Positions 1-7,758 of a DNA stretch of 10,919 nucleotides are shown here, one piece after another. A program made the position numbers and the translations under genes. Under the pieces are notes generated by a model. It was not told the origin of the DNA, ran no database searches, and saw only the letters and a list, made by a program, of their open reading frames with translations. The stretch spans positions 1 through 10,919 of the forward strand of contig CAJKWD010000034.1 in assembly GCA_905203475.1 (NCBI GenBank). Direction: 5' to 3'. The number at the start of each line of letters is the position of its first letter. The first letter of the stretch is position 1. The DNA is from an uncultured Acholeplasmataceae bacterium (GTDB lineage: Bacteria > Bacillota_I > Bacilli_A > RF39 > UBA660).

Positions 1-50
1 TGAGATAGAATTAAAGTATTAAAAGTGGTGCGGTTGAAATTACAATAAAA

Positions 51-84
51 AAAAATGTTTATCTTAACCTAGATAAACATTTTT
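51..84 (-). terminator. Intrinsic terminator overlapping the end of the 319-residue gene
   Basis: A perfect 14-bp stem (51-64 with 71-84) closes a six-base loop. Read on the minus strand, the stem is followed by a run of T (complement of 47-55). The stop codon (complement of 64-66) lies at the stem-loop junction, so the last codons of the gene form one arm. The plus strand also carries six T after the stem, so the structure could work in both directions. Confidence 0.85.
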
Positions 85-1023
85 TACATATTCCTTACTC
101 ATGATACGATTTCTTTCTTTTGTACTCTCATGAGTATAATATGAGTATGGTTTTAATTTAGTTTCTGTTTTTTCCCCTTTTTTCTTTTCTTTTGTAAGAA
201 CATTTCTAATTTCTACTTTTTCTCTATGCTCTTGTTTTGCTTTATTATAAACATCTAATAAACTTTTACTCATTTGTTTTTTAGGATCTGTATCACGGTA
301 TAAATCAATTCGTTTCTTTAATGATGACATAAATTTATCAACTGTTACAAAATCAATACGATCATGAATACGAGCTGACTCTACATACTCTGTAATTAAG
401 ACAGCAATATATTCAATACTTTCCATTCCTGCTCCATATGGATTTTTATGAATACCAAATGCTTTCTCTGCTTGTTCATTTTCTTTTACAAATCTTTTAA
501 TAAATGGATTTGGTTTATGAATATTCCAATAAATTAAAGGTTGACGTAAACAATATTTGCGAATTGCTTTCGCCATTTGTTCTGTCTCGACAAAAATACG
601 AATATTCGCATTTGTATTATGAGTGCTAGCCTTTACCTCAGCAGGAATTTCATGTTCTAAGAAATAATCGATTAATAACATGGAAATCATATCACAACTC
701 TCTGGTTTAGCTGGGATAATAATCTCATAATTACGTGCTTTATGATGTGGGTCTTTCTTATCGTGAATAGAAAACTCAATATATGGTGGAAAACAAGTAC
801 CCTTTGATAAATAAAATTGCTGATTGGAAAATTCCGTAAAAATATCAGAACGATTTAATAATGGATATGAAATTTGTTCTCCTGCCTGTTGCACCCCATA
901 TTTATTTAATTGGGCCATGATGAAGCGAAGATCAATCTCCTCTTGCGGCTTTTTTTCCATTCCTTGTCTAATTTCATCAAAGAAATGTTTCATCTCATTA
1001 TATTGTCCTTTATTACTATTCAT
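64..1023 (-). CDS. Hypothetical protein, 319 residues, family not recognised
   Basis: I do not recognise this protein. It has no signal peptide or membrane segment, so it is probably cytoplasmic. Residues 1-60 are charged and probably helical. Residues 68-160 alternate strand-like and helix-like stretches, including NYEIIIPAK near 98 and IRIFVETEQMAKAIRKYC near 141-158. Residues 170-200 contain a Pro/Gly-rich part (NPF, NPYGAG). From about 245 onward the tail is very basic (many Lys/Arg) and could bind nucleic acid or another acidic partner, which is inference only. The ATG at 1023 is preceded by a strong AGGGGGG ribosome site (1030-1036) and a good sigma-A promoter. The gene diverges from the PASTA gene and ends inside its own terminator, so it is a single-gene unit. 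The coding region is real; its function is unknown. Confidence 0.85.
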   Translation of the reverse strand: MNSNKGQYNEMKHFFDEIRQGMEKKPQEEIDLRFIMAQLNKYGVQQAGEQISYPLLNRSDIFTEFSNQQFYLSKGTCFPPYIEFSIHDKKDPHHKARNYEIIIPAKPESCDMISMLLIDYFLEHEIPAEVKASTHNTNANIRIFVETEQMAKAIRKYCLRQPLIYWNIHKPNPFIKRFVKENEQAEKAFGIHKNPYGAGMESIEYIAVLITEYVESARIHDRIDFVTVDKFMSSLKKRIDLYRDTDPKKQMSKSLLDVYNKAKQEHREKVEIRNVLTKEKKKGEKTETKLKPYSYYTHESTKERNRIMSKEYVKNVYLG

Positions 1024-1054
1024 ATAAATCCCCCCTCACATGAAATAGTTGATT

Positions 1055-1083
1055 ATCATAACACAGAAATTTTAGATTGTCAA
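1055..1083 (-). promoter_or_regulatory. Sigma-A promoter of the 319-residue gene
   Basis: On the minus strand, a perfect TTGACA -35 box (complement of 1078-1083) is separated by exactly 17 bp from a TATGAT -10 box (complement of 1055-1060). Transcription should start near 1048, giving a leader of roughly 25 nt with the ribosome site at 1030-1036. Confidence 0.8.
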
Positions 1084-1134
1084 GTGTTTGTCCACTCCCT
1101 CTTATTTCTATTCCTTTTCAAAGACTATTTATAG

Positions 1135-1140
1135 TATAAT
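1135..1140 (+). promoter_or_regulatory. Candidate -10 box for the PASTA gene
   Basis: A perfect TATAAT sits 41 bp before the start codon at 1181. The region 17-18 bp upstream (1111-1117) is only TTCCTT-like, so the -35 box is poor. The gene may use another element or need an activator. The ribosome site is AGAAGGTG at 1168-1175. Confidence 0.5.
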
Positions 1141-1180
1141 GATATAAGTAATATATTAAGTATAGATAGAAGGTGTATGG

Positions 1181-3265
1181 ATGGCAAAAAAGAAGAAAAA
1201 GAAAATTGATGAATTGGAACAATTGCAAGATGAAATGGAAGTAGATACACTATTTAATTCTCTTATAACTGATGAGATTAAAGAAGAAAATTCAACTGAT
1301 GAAAAAGTAGAATCTAATATCTTCCAAAGAGAAATTGATCATCCAAAAGCAATGATAGAACAAAAAGAAAAAGAAGAGAAAAAAGAAAAAGTAAAACAAG
1401 AATTAGAACGTGTAAGAAAAGAAACAAAAAAAACAACCTATAAATCCAATTTCTTATCTGCTTTTTTACTATTTATTACAATGGTATTAGAAACTTGTTA
1501 TTTAGCTTATAATATCGTTTATATGACAGATGAGAAAAATCAATTATTTTTAATTATCAATAGTATTTTACTTCTTATTGTAACTGGTTCATTTGGACTT
1601 GGTATGTTCGTAAAAAAAGAGCGCAGTCGTCGAACTATGAATGTCATTACTTCATTTTTATTGGTTTCAGCAATTGCCTTTAACATTTTAGTCACTACCA
1701 ATGTCATTAACTTACCAACAAAATCAGTTGTTTTAGATTTTAGAAATCAACAAGTGATTAAAGCTATGAAATGGGCAAACAACCATAATATTAATCTTAC
1801 TACTAAGTATGAATACAGTGATGAATTTAAAGAAAATACCATCATGAAGCAAAGCGTGAAACCTGATACATTAACATCAAAAGTAAAATCAATGGAAGTT
1901 GTTGTATCAGACGGGCCAAACTATGACTTGGAAGTAAATATTCCTGATATGATTGGTTGGAATGTCGATGAAGTAGTAAAAATAATTAAAAAGAACAAAC
2001 TTGATCATGTTACAATCGATTATGAATTTAAAGACGATATCAAACGTGATGAAGAATTTGAACAAAATAAATCAGGTAATATGAAACGTAGCGATGAATT
2101 AAAATTAAAATTCTCATTAGGAAAAGAAGAAGATTTAGATCCAGTCAAATTAAAAGATCTCACTGATATGGAAGAGTTTGATGCGACACTATGGTTAAAA
2201 AGGAATGGTATCAAATACGATATTGTTTATGAATATAATGATGATGTAAAAAAAGATCATGTTATTAAAACAGATCCAAAAGCAGGTACTGTTATTAAAC
2301 AAAATGAAATGAAAGTTAAAATATATATTTCAAAAGGAAAGAAAATTAAAGCTCCTGACTTTACAAAAATGTCACTAGAAGAAATTGAAAAATGGGCAAA
2401 TCAAAACCATATGAAAATAAATTATAGCAGTGAATATTCAAGTTCTGTGAAAGCAGGAAATGTTATTCGTGCCAGTGTAAAAAAAGGTGATAGTGTTGAT
2501 GAAGGAACAACGATCCATATTATCACTTCTAAGGGGCCTTTAAAAATGATTCGTTATGGTGATAATGATGTCGATAAAATTAGAACATTTGCCAGCGAAC
2601 ATGGATTACAATTTGTTTTAAATGAAGAATTTAATGATCATGTTGAAAAAGGAAACATCATCAGTGTTGATAAAAAGCCAGGACAAACATTAAGTCAAAC
2701 CGAAACAATTACAGTTGTTGTATCACTTGGTAAGAAAAGAAGTATTCCTAATTTCATTGGTATGACGAGAAGTGATGCGAAAAAAACATGTGATAACAAT
2801 GGACTTAGTTGTACATTTAATTATGCTTATTCAACTAAAACAAAAGATACAGTTATCAATCAAAATAAAACAGCAGGAAGTGAAGTATCTGATGGAACGA
2901 GTGTTATATTAACAATAAGTAATGGTCAAAGACCTACAACAAATACAGGTGGAGGAAATCATAGTAGTAATAATAACAACGGTGGAAATTCATCAAATAA
3001 TAATCCAGTCAGTCCATCTCCTGATCCTACTCCAGTTTGTACCCCTTACACTTTCATCTTGGGTGGTGCCGGTAGTACAGGTACACAAACATATGCAATG
3101 ATTAAAGCAACAAGTAATAATAAATATTTAAATATTGTTCCAAATTATGTATCAGCTTGTCCAAACGGCAATAGTACAAATGGTGCGATTTGCAGCAGTT
3201 CTATCGCATCAGGGGCAACAGCTACAACTTGTGATACAATTACAGTTACAATTGTTAATAAATAG
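1181..3265 (+). CDS. Membrane-anchored multi-PASTA protein without a kinase domain
   Basis: This 694-residue protein probably binds cell-wall material outside the membrane. Residues 1-88 are highly charged (a Lys run at 3-8) and should be cytoplasmic. Three hydrophobic segments follow, near 91-114, 122-143 and 153-177, which places the remainder outside. Six PASTA-like modules of about 65 residues can be followed at roughly 180-246, 253-314, 320-386, 387-452, 454-517 and 518-582. Each has the pattern of a helix, a strand ending YEY/YSSEYS, then a Gly/Lys turn and a closing I-x-I-S-x-G strand. An Asn/Gly/Ser/Pro linker (583-618) leads to a 76-residue tail with Cys at 620, 660, 671 and 684. PASTA modules are known from Ser/Thr kinases and penicillin-binding proteins, but neither catalytic domain is present. 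The alternative ATG at 1177 is out of frame; ATG 1181 has well-spaced AGAAGGTG. It diverges from the 319-residue gene and converges on the GH73 gene. Confidence 0.9.
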   Translation: MAKKKKKKIDELEQLQDEMEVDTLFNSLITDEIKEENSTDEKVESNIFQREIDHPKAMIEQKEKEEKKEKVKQELERVRKETKKTTYKSNFLSAFLLFITMVLETCYLAYNIVYMTDEKNQLFLIINSILLLIVTGSFGLGMFVKKERSRRTMNVITSFLLVSAIAFNILVTTNVINLPTKSVVLDFRNQQVIKAMKWANNHNINLTTKYEYSDEFKENTIMKQSVKPDTLTSKVKSMEVVVSDGPNYDLEVNIPDMIGWNVDEVVKIIKKNKLDHVTIDYEFKDDIKRDEEFEQNKSGNMKRSDELKLKFSLGKEEDLDPVKLKDLTDMEEFDATLWLKRNGIKYDIVYEYNDDVKKDHVIKTDPKAGTVIKQNEMKVKIYISKGKKIKAPDFTKMSLEEIEKWANQNHMKINYSSEYSSSVKAGNVIRASVKKGDSVDEGTTIHIITSKGPLKMIRYGDNDVDKIRTFASEHGLQFVLNEEFNDHVEKGNIISVDKKPGQTLSQTETITVVVSLGKKRSIPNFIGMTRSDAKKTCDNNGLSCTFNYAYSTKTKDTVINQNKTAGSEVSDGTSVILTISNGQRPTTNTGGGNHSSNNNNGGNSSNNNPVSPSPDPTPVCTPYTFILGGAGSTGTQTYAMIKATSNNKYLNIVPNYVSACPNGNSTNGAICSSSIASGATATTCDTITVTIVNK

Positions 3266-3287
3266 GATGATTCAATCATCCTTTTTT
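3265..3287 (+). terminator. Intrinsic terminator of the PASTA gene
   Basis: GGATGAT (3265-3271) pairs with ATCATCC (3275-3281) around a three-base loop, followed by six T (3282-3287). The first G of the stem is the last base of the TAG stop codon. Confidence 0.85.
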
Positions 3288-3293
3288 CATATC

Positions 3294-3327
3294 AAAAAAA
3301 GATACTTCAATCATTGAAGTATCTTTT
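3294..3327 (-). terminator. Intrinsic terminator of the GH73 glucosaminidase gene
   Basis: A ten-base perfect stem (3301-3310 with 3314-3323) around TCA is extended by A/T pairs to 3297-3327. Read on the minus strand it is followed by seven T (complement of 3294-3300). The stop codon (complement of 3326-3328) touches the stem. It sits directly after the plus-strand terminator at 3265-3287, so the converging genes have separate stops. Confidence 0.85.
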
Positions 3328-6300
3328 ATTCTACTACCATTTCAATCCTACTATTTTTTTGATAATTAATACGGAATGAATAACGTTTACCATTAATTGT
3401 TTTTACAACTTGATCTAATGTTCTACCCATTTTTTCTGTCATCTCTGATATATCTGTTTTACCTTGGGAAGTAGTAGTCGTATATAAAACATAAATACCT
3501 TTTGGAATATCACTTAAATTCATTTTCTGATCATACCAAGCACGATCTTTACCTAAGTGATCGTCTTCTGGTAATGGCGCAACATAATCACCCGTTGTAA
3601 TATATCCTAAATCTTTAGAATAAACTTTATAATTATCTTGATTTTCAAACAATACTTTTCTTGTTGTTGTTCCTCGATTACTCAAATCCATGCCGTATGA
3701 ATAAGATAATCCTCTCATATGTAATAAATTATCATTTGTAAATTCAAATGTTGTATAAGTATCAAATTGATTATAATAGGTTCCTACATTCTTATGAACG
3801 TCCATTTCATTACTATTACGTACTAATAACTCAATTGGACTGCTTTCATAGTTGTAATTATTTCGAATAATAACATTTTTATCATCTTGTTCATAAGAAG
3901 CATCTTGTTTACTATTTGTCAAATTATTAACCACTTTTTTAGAATAATATTGATCTGTATTGGCAACCATATACATAGTATAATTTCCCTCTGGTAATTT
4001 ACTGACATCAACATTCATTTCAAACCAAGCATATGTATAATCTTTGCCATCTACACTATAAATTGGGAATGGCTGTTCTTTTGAATCTGTAATTCTCTTA
4101 GCACTTTCAGATAACACTTCTTTTTTGCTATTAACATCTTCAAAGATTAAAGTATAATCAATATCCGTATCTAATGTATTATTGATACCTTCAATTGTAT
4201 TATATCCTTTCAATGTTAATTTACCATCTTTCTCTGTTAGAGAATCGATATAGAATAAACCATTTCTTTCTTCTAAATCATCTAATGTTAATTCTTTCCA
4301 AATTGCTTTATAAGTAGTATCTTCTATTGCATTTGTAATCTCTCTATCCCATCCTTGGAATATATAACCATCTTTTGTTGGATGATTAACAGAAGGTTTT
4401 GTATTTTCCTCTACATTCACTGTTACTTTATCTTTTCCATTTTCAAATACCCCGCCGTCAGCATCAAATGTAATCGCATAAGTTTTTACTTTTTCCCACT
4501 GTGCTTTATAAGTTACATTACCATCAGCGGCTACAATTTTTTTATCCCAACCAATGAATTTATAACCATTTTTCGTTGGTGCTTTTGGCTCTTCTGGAAT
4601 ATTTCCTTCTAATGTATCTACTACTTGTTTCTCTTTACCATTTTCAAATGTTCCACCATTCGCATCAAAGGTAATTTGGTATGTTGCTTTTTCTTTTTCC
4701 CACATAGCAGTGTATGTAATGTTTTCTGTTGCTTCAGTAATTTCTTTATCCCATCCTTGGAATATATAACCATCTTTCGTTGGATTTTCTGGTACTTGTG
4801 GTTTTTGTCCTTCTGTTGTAACAATTACTTTTGTTTCTTTATTATCGTTAAACTTACCACCGTTTGCATCAAATGTAATATTGTATTTTTCTAATACTTT
4901 CTCCCAAACAGCTTTATATGTTCTATTTCCTGTCGCTAGAGATATTTCACTATCCCATCCAACAAATGTATAACCTTTCTTAGTTGGTGCATTTGGTTCT
5001 GAAGGTTTACTTCCCTCTTCTACTGTTTGTGTTTTTGTATTGCTTCCATCTTCAAATGTTCCCCCATTTGCATCAAAGGTAATATTATATTTTTGTGGAT
5101 TGTTACTCTTCCATACAGCGGTATAAGTTTTATTAGATTGCGCTGGCATCACTGTCTGATCCCATCCAGCAAATGTATAACCATCTCTCACAGGATCTGC
5201 CAGTTCTGGTGTTACGTATTCTTCTACTGTTAATCTTTTGGTAGAAGTTTCTCCATCGATAAATCTTCCTCCATTTGGATTAAAATCAATCGTATATCGC
5301 GTTTTCATACCATTTCCATTACTAATATAAGTAATAATACTAGAATGAATATATCCATAGTTATTATTAAAATCATAAGCACCATTATCTTGTAAAATAC
5401 TATTTCTTCCTGATACTAATGTTGGGTCTGTTTGAACTTTAAACCAAGTTCCTTCACTATTTGTAATTGTATCTAAAATAACAAATGGTACATTTCTATT
5501 TTTCGTTGTCTGATATAAAGAAACAGATGAAGTTGTAGGTTCTTTTTTAATATTATAATTTCCATTCGTTCCTTTAATACCAATTGTATATTTATTATAA
5601 TCTTGATTACCATAAGCTTTATCAAAATTATAATAATAAGATGCTTCTTTATCTCCCCAATATGGATCAGATGCATATTTTACACTAAATCCAGCACCTT
5701 TATTTCCAAAGTGTCCGCCATGGTAACGTCCACCAGCATCTTTTGGATCTAAATAACCTTCGGAAATTACATTCTTATCAAAATAACGAATACTTTCACG
5801 TACTGTTGAAAAAGCTTTTGCTGCAGCCGTATTACTGTCATAAGCACCAATTCCAAATAGATTATTTTTATTATACGAAATGGCACTCGTTCCCATCGCA
5901 CTTTCATTTTTCGCAAGTCCTAAAGACATCATCGCATTAATACCATACTCATTTTGATATTCGATAAATGAGACATGTTCCCCGTAAAGTTGTGATTCAT
6001 TTGCTTTAGCAGGATATCCTGTCATTTTACTTGTATAACTTGAAAAATCAACTTTCAAATCTTCACTTGTATAATTACTAATCGTTCTAGTTGGTAAATA
6101 TTGATAATAATTATAGTACGGATTATTAGCATTCACTGCGCGATAACTTGTCCCTCCTCTATAATCATCAATCATCATTTTAAATCCATCTAATGTATCT
6201 GGATAAAAATAAATTCCATCATAACTATAGTAAGTTCCATCACTTAAATTACTAGGTGCCCTTCCAATTGTAATGACATTACCAGATTTATAATTATTCA

Positions 6301-6688
6301 CATCTAGTTGTATAACGTGTTGTAATTCACCATTCGTAACACGATAATTTGAAATATATGTAGTAATAGTTTCTGGATCCATATTACGTATTTCAACATC
6401 ATTTGGATTCACATATCCAATCACACCTGACATTTTAAATTTTACCATGCCATTTTCAATTCCTAAAAAGGCTGCATCTGCACCATAACAACCATTGGTA
6501 TAACCTTGTTCTCCACTTTCTCTTGTATATAGTGTATTAGTTTTACAATCTTTCGTTCTAAAATTAACAACTCCATATGTTGGATATTCTGCCGCACTTA
6601 CTTTTGATACATAAGGAGGAATCAAACTAAGAGATAATAGTAAAGTACATAAAAAACCAGAAATCATTGTTTTAAAAACTTTCTTCAT
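3326..6688 (-). CDS. Secreted GH73-type endo-beta-N-acetylglucosaminidase with Flg_new repeats
   Basis: This 1120-residue protein should cut N-acetylglucosaminyl bonds in peptidoglycan outside the cell. Order of parts: signal peptide 1-33 (KK start, Leu-rich core, VSAA before EYP); an SH3-like region at about 37-100; a linker; the glucosaminidase core at about 235-365 with AKNESAMG (E262 the likely catalytic acid) and NKNNLFGIGAYD; a second SH3-like stretch at 385-455; five Flg_new/Listeria-Bacteroides repeats (465-797); and two related beta-rich modules at about 808-960 and 975-1118. There is no LPXTG or C-terminal membrane helix, so retention would be non-covalent or absent. The start is taken at 6688 because an upstream in-frame ATG at 6703 lies in the ribosome site (GGGGAGGGA, 6693-6701). 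The fold calls rest on motif recognition; the function of the tail is unknown. Confidence 0.92.
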   Translation of the reverse strand: MKKVFKTMISGFLCTLLLSLSLIPPYVSKVSAAEYPTYGVVNFRTKDCKTNTLYTRESGEQGYTNGCYGADAAFLGIENGMVKFKMSGVIGYVNPNDVEIRNMDPETITTYISNYRVTNGELQHVIQLDVNNYKSGNVITIGRAPSNLSDGTYYSYDGIYFYPDTLDGFKMMIDDYRGGTSYRAVNANNPYYNYYQYLPTRTISNYTSEDLKVDFSSYTSKMTGYPAKANESQLYGEHVSFIEYQNEYGINAMMSLGLAKNESAMGTSAISYNKNNLFGIGAYDSNTAAAKAFSTVRESIRYFDKNVISEGYLDPKDAGGRYHGGHFGNKGAGFSVKYASDPYWGDKEASYYYNFDKAYGNQDYNKYTIGIKGTNGNYNIKKEPTTSSVSLYQTTKNRNVPFVILDTITNSEGTWFKVQTDPTLVSGRNSILQDNGAYDFNNNYGYIHSSIITYISNGNGMKTRYTIDFNPNGGRFIDGETSTKRLTVEEYVTPELADPVRDGYTFAGWDQTVMPAQSNKTYTAVWKSNNPQKYNITFDANGGTFEDGSNTKTQTVEEGSKPSEPNAPTKKGYTFVGWDSEISLATGNRTYKAVWEKVLEKYNITFDANGGKFNDNKETKVIVTTEGQKPQVPENPTKDGYIFQGWDKEITEATENITYTAMWEKEKATYQITFDANGGTFENGKEKQVVDTLEGNIPEEPKAPTKNGYKFIGWDKKIVAADGNVTYKAQWEKVKTYAITFDADGGVFENGKDKVTVNVEENTKPSVNHPTKDGYIFQGWDREITNAIEDTTYKAIWKELTLDDLEERNGLFYIDSLTEKDGKLTLKGYNTIEGINNTLDTDIDYTLIFEDVNSKKEVLSESAKRITDSKEQPFPIYSVDGKDYTYAWFEMNVDVSKLPEGNYTMYMVANTDQYYSKKVVNNLTNSKQDASYEQDDKNVIIRNNYNYESSPIELLVRNSNEMDVHKNVGTYYNQFDTYTTFEFTNDNLLHMRGLSYSYGMDLSNRGTTTRKVLFENQDNYKVYSKDLGYITTGDYVAPLPEDDHLGKDRAWYDQKMNLSDIPKGIYVLYTTTTSQGKTDISEMTEKMGRTLDQVVKTINGKRYSFRINYQKNSRIEMVVE
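4298..5296 (-). repeat. Five tandem Flg_new (Listeria-Bacteroides) repeats inside the GH73 gene
   Basis: Five copies of a repeat of about 62 residues, spaced 67-69 residues apart, cover protein residues 465-526, 534-595, 602-663, 670-731 and 737-797. Each runs Y-x-I-T-F-D-A-N-G-G-x-F, then P-T-K-x-G-Y-x-F-x-G-W-D, then T-Y-x-A-x-W. The family is common in surface proteins of Gram-positive and gut bacteria and is regarded as a stalk or adhesion module. The first copy is the most divergent (FNPNGG). Copies 3 and 5 share almost identical DNA (see findings). Confidence 0.9.
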
Positions 6689-6692
6689 GTAA

Positions 6693-6701
6693 TCCCTCCC
6701 C
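6693..6701 (-). promoter_or_regulatory. Ribosome binding site fixing the GH73 start
   Basis: Read on the minus strand, GGGGAGGGA ends four bases before the ATG at 6688. It overlaps the first codons of the longer reading frame that begins at 6703, which rules that longer start out. Confidence 0.85.
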
Positions 6702-6721
6702 ATTCTCTTTCATTATAATCT

Positions 6722-6750
6722 ATTATAACAAAATCATTGCTTTTTGTATA
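6722..6750 (-). promoter_or_regulatory. Probable promoter of the GH73 gene
   Basis: On the minus strand, TATAAT (complement of 6722-6727) is preceded one base upstream by TG, and 17 bp upstream by TATACA (complement of 6745-6750), a four-of-six match to the -35 consensus. A second TATAAT lies nearer the gene (complement of 6713-6718), without a convincing -35. Confidence 0.6.
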
Positions 6751-6784
6751 TGAATTACATTGATAGTAGTCGTTTACTTGACAT

Positions 6785-6812
6785 AAAAAAAGAGTCTATT
6801 ATGATAGATTCT
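6785..6812 (-). terminator. Intrinsic terminator of the GH25 gene
   Basis: Nine-base arms (6791-6799 and 6804-6812) close a four-base loop, with one A/C mismatch in the minus-strand RNA (a G-U pair in the plus direction). Read on the minus strand it is followed by seven T (complement of 6785-6791). It isolates the GH25 transcript from the GH73 promoter just downstream. Confidence 0.75.
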
Positions 6813-6817
6813 TTCTC

Positions 6818-7660
6818 TTACTTTGGTACTGTTCCCGACTCATAAAATAATTTATCTTGTTCTTTTAATTCTATATAATAAGTACCTGCTTTTTCACAAG
6901 TAAAAATTAACTCTTTTTCTTGACATGTTTCTTGCAATTGTTCGTTTTCTTGTTTTAGTGTTTCAATTTGTTTCTTTAAGTTTTCAATTTCTGTATTGAC
7001 ATCTGTAACAGGTGGGACTTCAGGAGTCGGTTCTGTTGGTGTTTCTTCTTTTGAAAATCCATTTAAGCCTGCTTTTTTAATTGCTTCTGGATAGTCAACA
7101 TAACAATAATCCATATCTACATTACCATGAATTCCAGCAATTGTTCCACTACTTGTATATTGCCACATACCCGCATCATAACCAAGTACTGTATTATAGC
7201 GAGCTACCCATTTCGCATAGGCATTCAGACGATTTGAATTTAGCTTCGTATTCCACCAATTTAAATTCGCATATACACCGACATAATATCCTTGTTGTTC
7301 TAATTTCTCACAAAAATTCACAACAATATCTGTCAATGCTTCATTCGATAAATTTGCTTGTACTTTATCTTCAATATCATAATAAATAGGATACTCTAAT
7401 TTATATCCTTTTACGAGTCTTAACACATGTTCTACTTCACTATTCGACCACTCAATATTATCTGCATAACTATATAAATACACGCCAAAAGGAATTCCTA
7501 ACCTAGTACATTCATCTGCATTCCTCTTAAAATAAGTATCATCTTGACTCTCTCTATCTGCTCCATAACCACAACGAATAATCGCATAATCAATATTTTC
7601 TTTTACTGTCTCCCAATCAATTACCCCTTGGTAACTTGAAACATCAATTCCTCTTTTCAT
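6818..7660 (-). CDS. GH25 family muramidase (lysozyme) with coiled-coil tail, no signal peptide
   Basis: This 280-residue protein should hydrolyse the bond between N-acetylmuramic acid and N-acetylglucosamine in peptidoglycan. The GH25 barrel covers about residues 3-197: GIDVSSYQG with D6 at the start, YYDIED near 93-98 giving the D95-x-E97 pair (E97 the likely acid), MWQYTSSG at 165-172, and VDMDYCY at 181-187. A Pro/Thr/Glu linker (205-220) leads to a predicted coiled coil (about 222-248, heptad I/L) and a short strand-rich end. The protein begins directly with the catalytic fold, so there is no Sec signal. Phage endolysins and lysis-released enzymes look like this, but no holin or phage genes are visible. 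The ATG at 7660 has AGGATG seven bases upstream. It diverges from ssrA. Confidence 0.93.
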   Translation of the reverse strand: MKRGIDVSSYQGVIDWETVKENIDYAIIRCGYGADRESQDDTYFKRNADECTRLGIPFGVYLYSYADNIEWSNSEVEHVLRLVKGYKLEYPIYYDIEDKVQANLSNEALTDIVVNFCEKLEQQGYYVGVYANLNWWNTKLNSNRLNAYAKWVARYNTVLGYDAGMWQYTSSGTIAGIHGNVDMDYCYVDYPEAIKKAGLNGFSKEETPTEPTPEVPPVTDVNTEIENLKKQIETLKQENEQLQETCQEKELIFTCEKAGTYYIELKEQDKLFYESGTVPK

Positions 7661-7678
7661 TCCATCACATCCTAATGT

Positions 7679-7707
7679 ATTTTATGTAAAAAAAGAAAAA
7701 CTTTGTA
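7679..7707 (-). promoter_or_regulatory. Weak candidate promoter for the GH25 gene
   Basis: On the minus strand, TAAAAT (complement of 7679-7684) lies 17 bp downstream of TACAAA (complement of 7702-7707). The -10 matches five of six bases but the -35 only three. Use of this site would give a very short leader of about a dozen bases. Confidence 0.3.
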
Positions 7708-7719
7708 GGTCTTTATAAT

Positions 7720-7748
7720 TTGTAAACAACAAAAAGCTATGATATAAT
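7720..7748 (+). promoter_or_regulatory. Sigma-A promoter of ssrA
   Basis: TTGTAA (7720-7725) and a perfect TATAAT (7743-7748) are separated by 17 bp. The mature 5' end of tmRNA at 7759 is 10 bp after the -10 box, so little or no 5' trimming may be needed. Confidence 0.85.
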
Positions 7749-7758
7749 GAAATTAGTT

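Noticed and set aside
1..50. A plus-strand frame at 2-22 (EIELKY then TAA) that could be the tail of an upstream gene, and a possible minus-strand leader.
   Set aside because: Six codons are too few to support a gene, and no terminator or promoter before position 51 points to one. I see nothing else firm here.
4355..5233. Several plus-strand Phe/Cys/Ile-rich frames across the GH73 repeats.
   Set aside because: They recur with the repeat unit and are antisense shadows of the conserved repeat codons, without ribosome sites.
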